Positions 11,401-23,700 of a stretch of 64,000 nucleotides of DNA are shown piece after piece (positions within the stretch are counted from its first letter, which is position 1; the number at the start of each line of letters is the position of its first letter). The position numbers and the translations under genes were made by a program. The notes under the pieces are model-generated. The model ran no database searches and was not told where the DNA came from. It worked only from the letters and a program-made list of their open reading frames with translations. Origin of the DNA: Protonemura montana (lineage: Eukaryota; Arthropoda; Insecta; Plecoptera; Nemouridae); assembly GCA_947568835.1 (NCBI GenBank), contig OX387610.1, positions 8,209,501 through 8,273,500 on the forward strand. Reading direction: 5' to 3'.

Positions 11401-14400
11401 ACCGCGAAACGTTGTAACGACGGTCCCAAGCGTGAAGGATGTAAACCGTAAAGTTACTGACCACCAAGAGCTCCACAAGCAGTCCGATAATCAGGATGTT
11501 CCTCGAACAAACAGTTCCATTAAAAAGCTCCCTCTGGCACATAATTCGCCCCCTACATTACACCAGGGTTCCAAACCATCCATTCGGCCCCAGCCAAGAC
11601 ATCTGTATTTTGGTAACCAGAACGATACGCGAGAAGATTCACTGTCAGCTGCCAATATTGAGTCCCAGCGTCAAATATTTGAAAGTGCCAGAGACCAGGA
11701 TGTGTTTCTTCAACCGCCTGACCACCGATCTGGTGTAACCATCGAATCGGAGTCAAATGAACCTGATAATCAAAACACCGGTCTTACTCACGAGCCTCGA
11801 CCTGTTCTGGTGACAGATTCTCAGACGTCAGTCAAGAAATCTGCACTAAAAACGACTTCAACGCCTGGCAATCAACACCAATTTCGCTTACATCCCGCAT
11901 CACAGCCAGTGCAGCCAAATTCCCCGGTACGAGAAGATCACCACCATCCACCGAAACAACATCCAGTAAACTGTGGACCAAACCAGGACACCCAGTCGAT
12001 GGTTCAGCCTAACCAAGACACTCCAAATCATCAACATTCGGGACATCATACTTGGGCTTCTCATTACTCGACCCTTACTCTGCAACAGCAAGAAGTCATG
12101 CGACGGCTAATGCACCAATCACAAGAACACCAACTAATAGATTCGAGAATCGCTCAGAATTTCCTGAAAGAACTAGCAGCGATTCAACAGAACCGAGAAC
12201 AGCACAGCGCTCAGGAAATATCTCGCACGCAAAACCAGCAACATGTGATGCAACAGTCTCTAGACTTTAGGTCTTCTCAAATAATCCACGATCAATACCA
12301 GGTTGTGCGTCGACCCTGTGCACAGCAGTATCACCAACAAGCGGCAACCTCAACATCACCAGTTGTTGTTCAGTCTCAGGCACACACGGTTCAACTGCCA
12401 GTTAGCGTGTCCAAAGACCAATGTACACCAAAACAAATAAAGAATAATATTTGCGAGCCACCTACAAAGTTGGGACAACCAGGTTCCAAGCTGGAGAACA
12501 AGAAAACAAAAATTAAACAAACCCCATCTGTCCAATCAAATCAGCAGCCAATTGACTTGTCCATGGAGCATCAACTATCTGTCCGGGAGCATCACAGACA
12601 CCGAATGCCGCAGCAGCCTCATTCTCGCCAATCTTGCATCGCAACTATTGGTCGACGTCAGCAACCAACGGATCAATTGAATGAACGAGAATCTTTAGGC
12701 ATACGCACTTCTACGTATGTTCAAACTCAACGCCAAACGGACGAACCGGCAAGTTCTCAGCACAAGCTAACAATTTCCAACGCAACAGAACAGAGATCTG
12801 AGCCTGTTCAGTCCGGACAGCAGCTTCGCAACACAGCGGGCTTACTAACCTCCACGAATATGAGCTCCGTAGAAAAATCTTATCTTTCGAATCAGGAATC
12901 AAGAAAGCAAAGTCTTCAGTCTAATTGTCAGCACCAGTTTTCCACGTTGCCGCACAGAATTAACCAGACTGTTGACTGCAATCAACTTTCATCCGAGTCA
13001 TCTGTCCAAGCAGATCGAGTCGTTGCCTTACCAGAAATGAATCCATCTGACCTGCAAATAACTCAGAATACTAATCCTTCCCAACAAAGGGAATATCATG
13101 AAGGTTACCAGAGAGAAAGGTCAATCCCTCAGTCCAAGGACAGAATAGGTCAACCTCCAAGCTATGATGTGTCACGCCAGTTCAAACAAACAGCATCTGA
13201 AAATGCAGTTAAGCCCGGAGCTAGGTCGAACAAACGGACTTACACAAAGAAGCAACGTGCTTCGGAACCGCAGTCTAAGCGAGCCAAGATGTCCGAACAG
13301 CAATCTCAACATGGAGCAATGGACCCGGAGTGTCCGTGGGTTCAGTGTAACCAAAACACGAATCTACCCACACCACATCACCTTATACAAGAAAATGTAT
13401 TTCGGTTAAAAGTGCAACAGTATCTTTTGGCAAATCAGGGAGTTCATCTCATGCCACCTCAGTCACAACCAGCTGTCTGCATGCCACGAATGCCGCAAAA
13501 TCACACCCGGGGCTTTTCGAATGCTTGGTTTATACCACCTCAACCGCAACAACAGAATTACCTTAGAGATGTTAGTGTTCAATCCATCCCACCTCAACAA
13601 CATGCGATTGGTGAAATCACGGAGAGGTCTTTGCTGAATGAGCAAGTTCAATGTTCTATCAATCCTGTCGAAAGTTGTACGGTCCCCGAAGGAGTGCTAC
13701 GTGGTCGCATCTCAGAAGAGTTTGTCAACTCACAGCCAAGCTGCATTACTTCAAACGGGGTCCTTCCCGACATTAACATGCAACCATCGGACAATGCTGT
13801 AAGATGTTGGGAGCAGTACGACCATAACAGGGAATATGATGGCCGAATAAATAGGAAAGGCCAACCAAATCAAGCACATAGGTACGATTTTGCCACTGTA
13901 AGCCCAGAAAATCGAGTGAAGCCAAATTGGTCAAATAGAGATAATTCCACCCTGAATTTCTTGACTACAGAACAACAAAATGATTCTGAAAAAAACAACA
14001 GTTTGTCTCCTTTCAAGAAAAGACCAGTATCAGATGATTATGTGGCAGAGTCAGCAATTGATCGGTACCGACCCGACTCTCTGTCTGTAGCCAAACAGAC
14101 GATTACTCAGCCTAAAGGTCCTGCAAACCTGGATGAACACGATTCAACGACTCCTGCAAAAGTAAGTACCTAATACTCAACTGAATAAGTAGAAGTCATA
14201 ACTGTTACAACGTAATTTCATCGCATTATTATCAGATTACTGTAACTCTCCGCAGGAAAAAAAAGAAGACGGAGTGGAGTTGCGTTCCAAATCCTTAGAA
14301 AGTGGCAACGGTCAACAATCTCCAACCGTCGCTTACCATCAATCTGGTAAATTATGCTTGACCATCCACGGCGACAAGTCTTCGACTGTGATATCTGAAG

Positions 14401-14543
14401 TTCCAAAGAATGCCGATTATTCCGTGGGTAACGGAGCATTAGCAATGATAATTAAATACCCTGAGTGCAGCGTGTGCCATAATAATACGTCATTTAGTTG
14501 TGGGGCTTGCCTACAAGCGCTCTATTGTGGCCAGGAATGCCAG
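8409..14543 (+). CDS. Large SIM/PxDLS/Gln-rich/MYND nuclear protein, C-terminal exons
   Basis: Exons 8409-8657, 8997-14161 and 14256-14543 join with matching phases (1+2 nt, then 0) and good donors (GAAG|GTATAT, AAA|GTAAGT, CAG|GTGAGA). Residue numbers follow the five-exon model. In order: an acidic Ser-rich start; a SUMO-interaction motif, VIDLT followed by DCDED, near residue 1752; a hydrophobic, possibly folded segment around 2125-2300 (10,555-11,080); a long Gln/His/Asn/Pro-rich disordered region; a CtBP-type motif PIDLS near 2790; a basic patch; and at 3398-3423 the first six ligands of a MYND zinc finger (CSVC...CGAC...YCGQEC). The C-x6-H-x3-C half that should follow is not found cleanly downstream. 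No start Met occurs in frame in exon 3, so upstream exons are needed, either 925-6212 or 7278-7379. MYND plus PxDLS plus SIM suggests a transcriptional corepressor or scaffold. The family is not identified. Confidence 0.7.
9434..9463 (+). other. SUMO-interaction motif in the MYND protein
   Basis: The codons read Val-Ile-Asp-Leu-Thr-Asp-Cys-Asp-Glu-Asp. A hydrophobic V-I-D-L core flanked by acidic residues is the classical SIM. It supports a nuclear, SUMO-linked role for the large protein. Confidence 0.5.
12548..12562 (+). other. PxDLS-type CtBP-binding motif in the MYND protein
   Basis: The codons read Pro-Ile-Asp-Leu-Ser, followed by Met-Glu-His. PxDLS is the established docking motif for the CtBP corepressor. 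It sits in a disordered Gln-rich stretch, where such linear motifs are accessible. Function here is inferred. Confidence 0.5.
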
Positions 14544-14680
14544 GTGAGACTCGAGAGGCGATAATTCGATGGATTGTTCCATTCGTTGGTGGCTAATGAT
14601 GTGGTGATTGATCTTCCGTGCTTGATGAAATTTGTTTGTAAGATATCTTACGCGTTGTCGTAATAAACGCAGCTGCACTT
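14466..14680 (+). other. MYND first half and ambiguous 3' end
   Basis: After CGQECQ the exon either splices at 14,543 or reads through eight codons to a TAA at 14,562-14,564, with AATAAA at 14,662-14,667. Read-through would leave a truncated MYND. Downstream, 14,673 onwards offers a phase-0 exon containing SGHCPVCKRHIHRK, which looks like a scrambled DWPVHKRHC-type MYND end with Cys and His exchanged. A stronger pyrimidine-rich acceptor at 14,704 is in the wrong frame for this. Confidence 0.4.
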
Positions 14681-17650
14681 GTCTCTTCTCTTACTCTCGC
14701 AAAGGAGCGGACATTGCCCTGTTTGCAAAAGACACATTCACCGAAAGGTCGCTTGTTTGGCGAAGGTAGATTGCGTAGACAGAGAAGAGACAAGTTACGG
14801 ATATCATCACGTTCTTGCTGAACGATACCGTCCGTCAAGTTTTTTTTTGGGCATTTTCAAAATTGCATTCAAAAGGCTCAACTTTCAGGTGGTAAGTCAT
14901 CTGATTTTCTAGAGGGTTCTTTCTGTGTGGTGACTTTTGTTTGTGATCTAGAATGCACCTTTTCGACTTATTATGTTTTTGCATGGACACACGCACATGT
15001 TGTTAGTGCACGGAATATTTATGTATATTTTTCACTTTTGTAAATTTACAAGCAGTATGTTCGATTTTTTTTTTAAGTATCTTGTTTATTTTTGTCAGAG
15101 GAAAGATTAAGACACTCATCAAAAAGAGTGCATCTAGAATGTAAGGTCTGGAGCGGAGAAGATTATTTCTTACGCTAATGATGCGATTGACATTTGATCA
15201 TCACGGAGAAGGTATTTTCAGAAAGCATTCTTTTATTTAAATTATTATTTACAAAGACGGTTCTGTACCACTATTAGTCATTATTTTTCACAATTGTTAA
15301 GCAAGGTCAAAGGACCTCGTAGGAATTATTTTCTAGTTTCTGACCAATTCATTTTTGTGTATTGATCAATTCTCATAAGCTGTCATGAGGTTAATTGTTA
15401 GTAATCATTTGATTAACCTGCGGTCTTAACCCTGGTCGACTTTTGTACATTTTTTACTGTCGTGCCTGTGAGGGGCAAAAACTGCGTGTCTGCGATGTCA
15501 AAATTGTTTACAATTTTATAAAGGCGTTCAAAAATGAGCAAGATTTTTTTTCCAATCAGCAACTGTGTTGATCTGCTGTGAACACCACCCGCTAGAATCC
15601 TCAATCATTAACTGATAACGTAAGTCCCACAGCGAAATTCAAGACCACAAATTTCACAAATTGCAAAGGAGCACAAATTGCAAATTGCATTGATTTTTCC
15701 CCAAATCCCAACACTTGAAACCAATTGCTATCTTCTATATTTTTGTCAGCCCATCCCTTTCCACCGATTACAATTAAAATTATCTTTTAATTATAAGATT
15801 TTCTTCCTATTCCCATCTCTTGGTTTTGGTTACACATTTTTTGTAAATTTCAATCATTAGCAGCAGAAGAATGCACAATATCTTACAATATCAATTCCGC
15901 CCACGCAGATTCTGTGATCAAACAGTTTTGGAAACTAACGAACATTTTTTGAGATGTGCTTCACGGTATTGTTCTGTGTTGAGGAGATTTGCGGCCCTAA
16001 AATGTGCCTAAAGTATCGACGTTTTGACGAAGCACGGCTAGTCATCTTCAAGAGACCATCCTCGTAAGGCGCATCTGAACATCATACCACGGCTCTGAAA
16101 ACAACCACGCAACTAACGAGAATGTGTTTATTTGGATGAGCGTAGCGAGCGAGCGACGCGAAGAACCATTTCACTGGTCGAAAAAAAAATGTATGTATGT
16201 TTGTTTGGTTCCTATCTACCTTGATTTTGCCAGTTAGTAGCAGCTATCGCTACTAAATCAGTCAGTTATTAGTCATTGAAACAATCAGTGACACAGTTAG
16301 TATCCTAAAAAATTGTGTCTTAAAAAACCACGTTTGAGGTGAAGAGATTGACGTTCACCGAGATTAATTTTTAAATTTACTTAAAAAATTACCTTGAATT
16401 TACAAAATTTGGATAGCTGACCCTCTTCCCCCACCACGCAATAAAGGCACTTATCCTAGCCACACAACTGCAATTGCCCACTCCACTTTTGTCCTGGTGA
16501 TAAATAATCTTTGCCATTTTATTCAAGAGTTTCTGAACTCATTAATTAAATGCATGAGGAAGATTGACAAAAATAGACACTAAATAACCATTAAAATATT
16601 ATAAGTAACTCATGTAAAAAAAATGTGTTGTCATACATTTTTTAGGTATATAACTGTATTTGATTATTATTTTTTTTTATTTCTTACAATTCTTTATGTT
16701 AAAGTCGATTTTACAAACATTAATATTATTATGGAACACGTTTGGCTGAACTAAAGAGCATAATATTACATTCGAATTATTTATGCAAGCGATGCGAACA
16801 AGATATAGATGAGAGGCATACAAATTATGACTATGCTCTCCAAATAACTGGTATGGTATGTCAAAACAACAATTCTGTCAGAATGAGGAAAATGCCATGC
16901 AATACAGAAGACCTTCTCTTTGCAATGAACATGGGAAGCAAAAATCAGGTGGATTTTTAAAAAAATTTATAATTCTTCTGTTCAAAATTAACTGATTTTT
17001 TTTCTGACTATTTTGCATAATTGCTGGCTCTGGTTTTATCAAATTTGTAAGCTTCAAGGCCAATCTTCAAACAACAATAACATGTTAAGCTCATTTTCGT
17101 AACTTTTTGAATTGCTACTTCATCTAAAACTTGAAGGGGAGGATCCCCGAAGTGATTTTTTTTGTTGTTGATGTAAGTCGAACTTTGTACAACCCTAAGT
17201 CAACAATGGATTGCCTGACTTCAAAAATTACCAGTAAGCAGGATCCTAAGCTCTATCCAGGTATTTGAGATTATCGAGGAAACCAAAGTCACAAGATTAA
17301 ATAAAGTAAAGCAACATACCTAACTGTAACTTTCCAAAGATATTTTCGTCCGGGAAATTAAACTAATCGAGAATTTCGTAGATAAAGGATTTGGTTTTGG
17401 CACACCAGATTTAAATTTCCAAAAATGAATTTACATTGTCATACATTTTGTCCTGAAATTAGGTAAAAATTGAAATTTTTTGCGTTCGTTTCGGGAAGCG
17501 AAAAATAATTATATAAAAAGAAGCATATTGTTTCAAAATTTCATCTTGTATCTACAACATGTTTATTTCTATCTTTCTGACTCCAACGCTAATGTCATAA
17601 AATCTCTGATTTTTACGGGTCTTTCCACTAATATAATCTTTCTGAAAAAG
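14681..17650. other. Gene-free stretch between the MYND gene and the TINAG-like gene
   Basis: AT-rich DNA with several poly(T) tracts. AATAAA-like signals occur near 16,440 and 17,300 on + and at 17,562 and 17,654 (reverse complement) on -, the last two serving the TINAG-like gene. I see no exon, RNA gene or clear repeat copy. Confidence 0.4.
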
Positions 17651-17653
17651 TAC

Positions 17654-17659
17654 TTTATT
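17654..17659 (-). terminator. poly(A) signal of the TINAG-like gene
   Basis: TTTATT on the + strand is AATAAA on the transcribed strand, about 110 nt past the stop codon. A second copy lies at 17,562-17,567. Confidence 0.5.
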
Positions 17660-17769
17660 CTACTGTGATTTTGAAAATGACGCAGCACTCAGAGCAAGTC
17701 ATAAAACCTGTCAGAATTCGAACTCAAATGGCACAAATGGCACAAGACTCTTGTCACAAAGTGACAATT

Positions 17770-20700
17770 CTAGAGGAGATTGTTGTCGAGATTATTTTTT
17801 TCCCTCGGCTTGCTGCGAAGATAGGGACCTCGCCGTACGGTACGACTTTCTTGGGCCCACGATGCCAAGACAAATTGTTCGATCTCGCACTCGTTGACTC
17901 CTCGCCGGATACGGAAGTAGCCGTTTTCGCCCCAGTTTGGTCCCCACGAATTAGCCACCAACTGCAAGCATTTAGGTTGAAAGTCAGATTAGTGGCTTTG
18001 ATGACATGCTAGAATAAAAAGATTGTCATTTTACTTCATTTTTATTTCCATTGCGATAGGTTATTTCATTGCACATTTTATCGCACATTTGTATTTCAAT
18101 TAGTTTCATGCGAGCTAGTTTTGCGAGCTTATTAGATAGTATTTATAACAAAATAAAAATATATTGCCACAATGCTTTACACATTTTGAGAAAAATTTAA
18201 AAAAATCCGCATGTCGTCTTTGTTAAGAAAGGAACAGAGAGATGGATTTTCTGCGCCGGTTTAAAAAAAAAATAGCCACAAGAAAAAACATCGTGATTTA
18301 CGGACCCAACGCATTTTAAATTAGTTTTCGTCGTCAGATGTCACTTTATACAAACGAGAAATACATAACTAGATCCAGAAGACATTGGGTTCACTCTCCT
18401 CGTGGCAAATGTTTGTGAAAATGACAGTTTGAAATGAGTCTGGATGAGCCAAGTGAATTGATTATTGTTTCTTGTTCACTTGCTTCTCGCGATATGAGCA
18501 ATTTCGGTAGAAAACTTCAAGTTGATGACAGCGAAAATGATTGTGGAAATGGAGGTGCTAATGATTTGAAAGGTAAAGTAGATGGATTTTTGGTTCATTT
18601 GAAAAATATGTCTCCTAAGCGTGAAAAATCATTGCAAACTAGAGGAATGATACAAGCAAAGTCCAGTAAGAATGCTTCGTCAAAATTTAGAACTAAACTC
18701 AAGCAGCAAACCTTGTTGGCTACTAAAGCTCCTAAAGACGAGGTGGTTGACAATGATGTTGTTGAAGAAAATAAAGTTGAAAAGGTTGCGAAAAGAGTTT
18801 TGAAACTAAAAATTCCTCCGACTCCAAAACTGTTAATGACGATGGAAGAACGAGCAAGAAAACGAGCCGAACGAATAGAAGAAATTAGGATTATAAAAAA
18901 TGAGAAACAGTTGAAGCTTCAGAGAGAACGGGAGGCTGAAATAGAGCGTGACCGTGAGATGAAAGAGCAAGAACGTATAGCGAAAGAAACGGAAGCGAGG
19001 AAAATGAAAGAAAATGAGGAAATCGAAAAAAAACGTTTTATTTTATTGAAACGTCTAGCAATCAAGCATAACAATCAGCGTTTGATGAAATTTGCTTTTG
19101 TGCGGCTGCAAAAGTTTTCCCTAGAAGCTAAAATGAACATTTTGGTCTCCGAAGAATTTTTTCGAGAAAAAATGTTACGGTTTTCTTTGAAACTGTGGAA
19201 GTCAAATTTGTGTTTAAAAAAATCTGAAGATACAAAAGCGGCGAACGACTTTTTCCAACTGGCATTGTTTCGAAACTGTCTAAAACATTGGCAGAAGGCA
19301 AGTGACCTTTCTCAGACCTAGTTTTTTTTAGCGGTTCGTTACGAAGCTAACAGTCCGTTTATTTGCTTTTTGCTTGGTAATAGCTAATCGAAAGATGTTT
19401 TTGGGTTGTTCAATGCTTTTTTATTTACATAACTCGTAGCTGAAAAACCAGCACTCGATCTCATTTTCTTCATTTTTTCTCAACTCAGTCAAAGTAGTTC
19501 CCGCATTGGCGTGGTCTTCGCAAAATAAAAATACCGACCGATGAATGCTGAACCAACGAAAATAATGGTAGACCAGAAATAGTGTCAACGTTGTATCGAA
19601 TTTAAAAAAATTTAATTTCTTAATTTCTCCTAGATTACTTGTATTTAAGACTATTTAAGATAAGTTAATCTATAGTTATGCTAACCTCAGCGATAGATAT
19701 GAATGCAGCAATACTTCGAGTCGTATTAATTCAATTTTAGATGTTTGTTAAAACGGACGGCCACACGCTCTTTTGGGTGGCCACAACCGTTACCACCTGT
19801 CGCCGGCTCGTTTGCTCAGCAGAACGTTTATAACATAAATAAGTAAATTCATTAGGATGACATCTTATTTAAACTGCAAACGCTTGCAATGCGCGGGCAT
19901 TGCAATGGGCATTGCAATGGGCATCAAATAATTAAAAAAAAAAAAAAAAAAAATTCATTCATGATTGACTTGAATAATTTGCAATATGACATTTTTTCCC
20001 GATGGTTTCAATTCAGGTTTGTGGGCACTATTCAAGAAGCAGACAAGCTGCCGATGACGTCTTCGCGCTACGTCTTGCAAGAAACATTTTCAGTCTCTGG
20101 AAAAGATGCGCTTGGCACCAAAGAAAACGTTTCAGAAAAAAGATGAAGATCGCCGAAGAATTTCACGATAGGTAAATGCGTCAGACCGATATCGCTAGCG
20201 TTAAAAAGTCGCCGCAAAAAAAAAATGGCCGCCAAATGACTACTTCACTGCGACAAAAATGAATGATGCTACTAATTGAAGTCACCGTCGCTTTGAGTCG
20301 TTAAAAAATTCAGAATCAGATTCTAAAAAACAGAACTGCTCGTACCCATGATTACGTAACAGGAATAATTTGCAAAACTGCGGCAAAATTAGTTGATTTA
20401 CTGAGCATTTTTAAAAACCCACTGATATATTTTTATTTTTTATAGATAATGTAGATATGAGTCTAAAAACCACACTGAAGTTGCTATGTGTTTATCACCT
20501 TCTTACAACAATAAATAAGACATAACTGTTCGTTCTCCAATCCAGGAAGTTGATGGTCACGCTTTTTCGAACGTGGATCTCGTTACCGGCCCTGAACATG
20601 CTCGAACGAGAAAAAGAAACATTCCGATCGTTTCTCAGGTCAAAGGTAAAAGATTATTTGCAAGACTTTGATCTACAAAAAGTTGAAGAGATGTGATCGT

Positions 20701-23700
20701 ACGCTGCATGCGATTTAATTAATTTTATCGAATACGATAACAGTAAACACTTCGTGCAAAATGTCTACTGACATCCTAATTCGCTTCGTAAAGATTGCAT
20801 TGTGCAGGTTTTTTTAGTATGCAGTATCCGGGAGATAGTTTCGAACATACACACCACGTCATAAAATATGTCTAGCCACTTTGTAGCTGATAACGCTGCA
20901 ATTTTTTGCAGACACAAATAAAATAAATATCCTTTCGCTTGACTTCAGCTGAAAGCCTCGTGTTGTCTTTTTATAGAACAGGTTTTGCTTAACAGATAGA
21001 GTGGCCATCTCTAAGCAATGAACGCCATGTTTGCACGGCAAGAGAGTGGCCATCTCCAAGCAATGACCGCCATGTTTGCACGGCAAGAGAGTGGCCATCT
21101 CGAAGCAATGACCGCCATGTTTGCACGGCAAGAGAGTTGCCATCTCCAAGCAATGACCGCCATGTTTGCACGGCAAGAGAGTGGCCATCTCCAAGCAATG
21201 ACCGCTATGTTTGCACGGCAAGAGAGTGGCCATCTCTAAGCAATGAACGCCATGTTTGCACGGCAAGAGAGTGGCCATCTCTAAGCAATGACCGCTATGT
21301 TTGCACGGAAAGAGAGTGGCCATCTCCAAGCAATGACCGCTATGTTTGCACGGAAAGAGAGTGGCCAGCTCCAAGCAATGACCGCTATGTTTGCACGGCA
21401 AGAGAGTGGCCATCTCCAAGCAATGACCGTCATATTTGCACGGTGAATGCAGAGAGTGGCTATCTGCTAGTAATGGCTGCCTTGTTTATGATGGGTTGTT
21501 ACCGTGTTGACAACAAACCTACTCCAAAATGTAAATTGATTTACACATTTTAACTCTACTTTGTGCATGGCCAGAACCATAATGAGCTATGACTCGGACT
21601 AACTATAGAATCCAAGTGGTTTCAAGCAAATGAACTTACCCAATACTTGACTGGACCCCTCGCAGTTCGTTCCTCTCCCCACCCAATGATCCTGACGGAG
21701 TGGTAGCCCGTAAGATGACCAGTACCTAGCAGAGTGCTCTGGTAGACACCTCCGAGGTAGGCGAAGAAGTCTTGGTACACTTTCATGGTAGCTAAAGGAA
21801 AAATTACACGCTTTAGTGTCTGAAAGTTCAATAAAATGTCTCTGTTATCTCACCTAGATTATCAGGGACGAGGGGAGCCCGCTGCAGGAATTTCGAAAAT
21901 ATTGTCACTCAAAGTTAACTGCATCGTTAATTTCTAGTTTTCTTTTGATTTCTACTATCCATTGAAATGGTGCTTTGCTTAATTTTTCTCAAGTTCCAGT
22001 ATTTCTAGCCCAGTTCTCCAAGTCAGCGTTAGCTTTCGCAACAGTGGGCTCTACAGTGGTGAGTGGCATGCGGCTCTACTTAGAGCAGCACCCATTAGAA
22101 ATTTTAATGTTATTTTTCACAATTTTTTTTTACGTATGTCTATAAAAAAAAATGTCTTTAAAAATATAAATCACGTTGATGCCATCTTCACTCCCTCGTT
22201 TTACCCCAAATGCATATAGATTTGCATAAAAAATAACCTTGACATGGAGAAATAGACACCTTTATACACCTTTCAAAGCCACCTTTGCTGTCTTTATAAG
22301 ACTCAAACCGATTCGAAACTACATAAAATCTGCAAATCCCTTAAGTAATATACTTGGACCCGCCTATGTGCCCCCCCACCCCCCAAACCCCCCCACGCAT
22401 TGTTGCACATTTCCATTAAAACAGTAAAAATGTCACTGGGCGCTGTGAACGAATCGCTCATAAGAAATAAATTCTTAAAAATTATCTACGTCGTAACGAT
22501 GAGGCTCTCAAAAATATTTGAAAAAAATCCAAAATGTGCTTCTAATTTACCTCATGCTTGGCCGCACCCGATTCGTTCAATGACTTATAAAATGGTGCAA
22601 TGTTATAAATAGCTCACATTCATTACTTAACGTCGTGTATTTAAAGGAAAATCCTTTTAGCAAAATACTTTGAATAACAACTGCATCACTGACCTTGCAC
22701 CGGTCCTGAATTGTAGATCTCGTACATGATGTCCTCCTCGGATCCCAGCCTGTACGCTGGTCCCATGCGGTAGAGGTCCGTGCGCGTTGTCGGGTTACGG
22801 GATGGTGGACATCTGGCCGTCAAGAGGGTGGCTCCTCGTCGAGGGATGCGGCATTGGCCAGGTCGACCTTGGCTTGCCTCATACGGGTAGCAACTCTCCT
22901 CGACCAAGCTGAAGGTGAAACAGTATTTTTAGGTACAAAGAAATCACTAAATTACTAAATTCTCAGCCTACCCTACCGGAAGTAGGTACACCCATAGTTA
23001 AAAAAAAACTACCCGTAAATGACTTTAGGCAGTGGCGTTTCTTAGATAGTTGGAAAGGGTTGCAGAGGTTTATGCAGAAAAATAATTTTTTATATTTAAA
23101 AATCCGTTTAACCACAGGTTTAACGAACAGTTGATGTCGTATCCGTTCCACACAGTAAATGCTAGGGGCACTAGTCACTGAAAATTTGCAGGCTTCTTGA
23201 AAATAAGTTGGGGAATAAGTAACCCGTGGCCGGCATCGGGCAGTTCATCACAATGTTATAGTAATGGGTGGGTGAAACAAGAGCTGTCATGGTAATCTAG
23301 AAGGAATTCTATTGACAATTTATTTACAGTGGCAATCAAACCTGGAATGAAGTACCAATATATAATCAATTGCGGTAATCGTTATCTTTCGATTGTGCTT
23401 ATTTTTATATTATTATCTTTTTGTCACCCTTGCTTCAATATTTAAATTAAAACAAAAAAAAAGAGCGGAGGGGTATGGCCAAGACGTATCAAGTTTAGCT
23501 TCAAGCGATTGCAGAAAAACTTTCATTCTTCAACATCAAACATCGAAATTCATGCTTACCCTGCTTTTCTCATGAACAACCACGCTCTGTCCAGGTAACC
23601 CCCACCACATCCGCGTTGTTGCCGGTTGTTGCAAGACAACAGTTGGTTGGCCGAGAGGTGGACCATCTCCGTGCCGTTGGTCATAACAGCGAAACGATCG

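Noticed and set aside
14593-14838. Minus ORF with ECVFCK, reminiscent of a Nanos zinc-finger start
   Set aside because: Only a six-residue resemblance. The remaining ligands of a Nanos finger are absent and the plus strand offers a better reading.
19889-20146. 85-codon ORF overlapping CCDC191-like exon 2
   Set aside because: Wrong frame. The frame continuing from exon 1 gives the conserved Trp-ended repeat.
20859-21419. 186-codon minus-strand repeat ORF as a Cys/His-rich gene
   Set aside because: It is explained by the 45-bp minisatellite. There is no promoter and no conserved domain, and the frame is open on both strands for arithmetic reasons.
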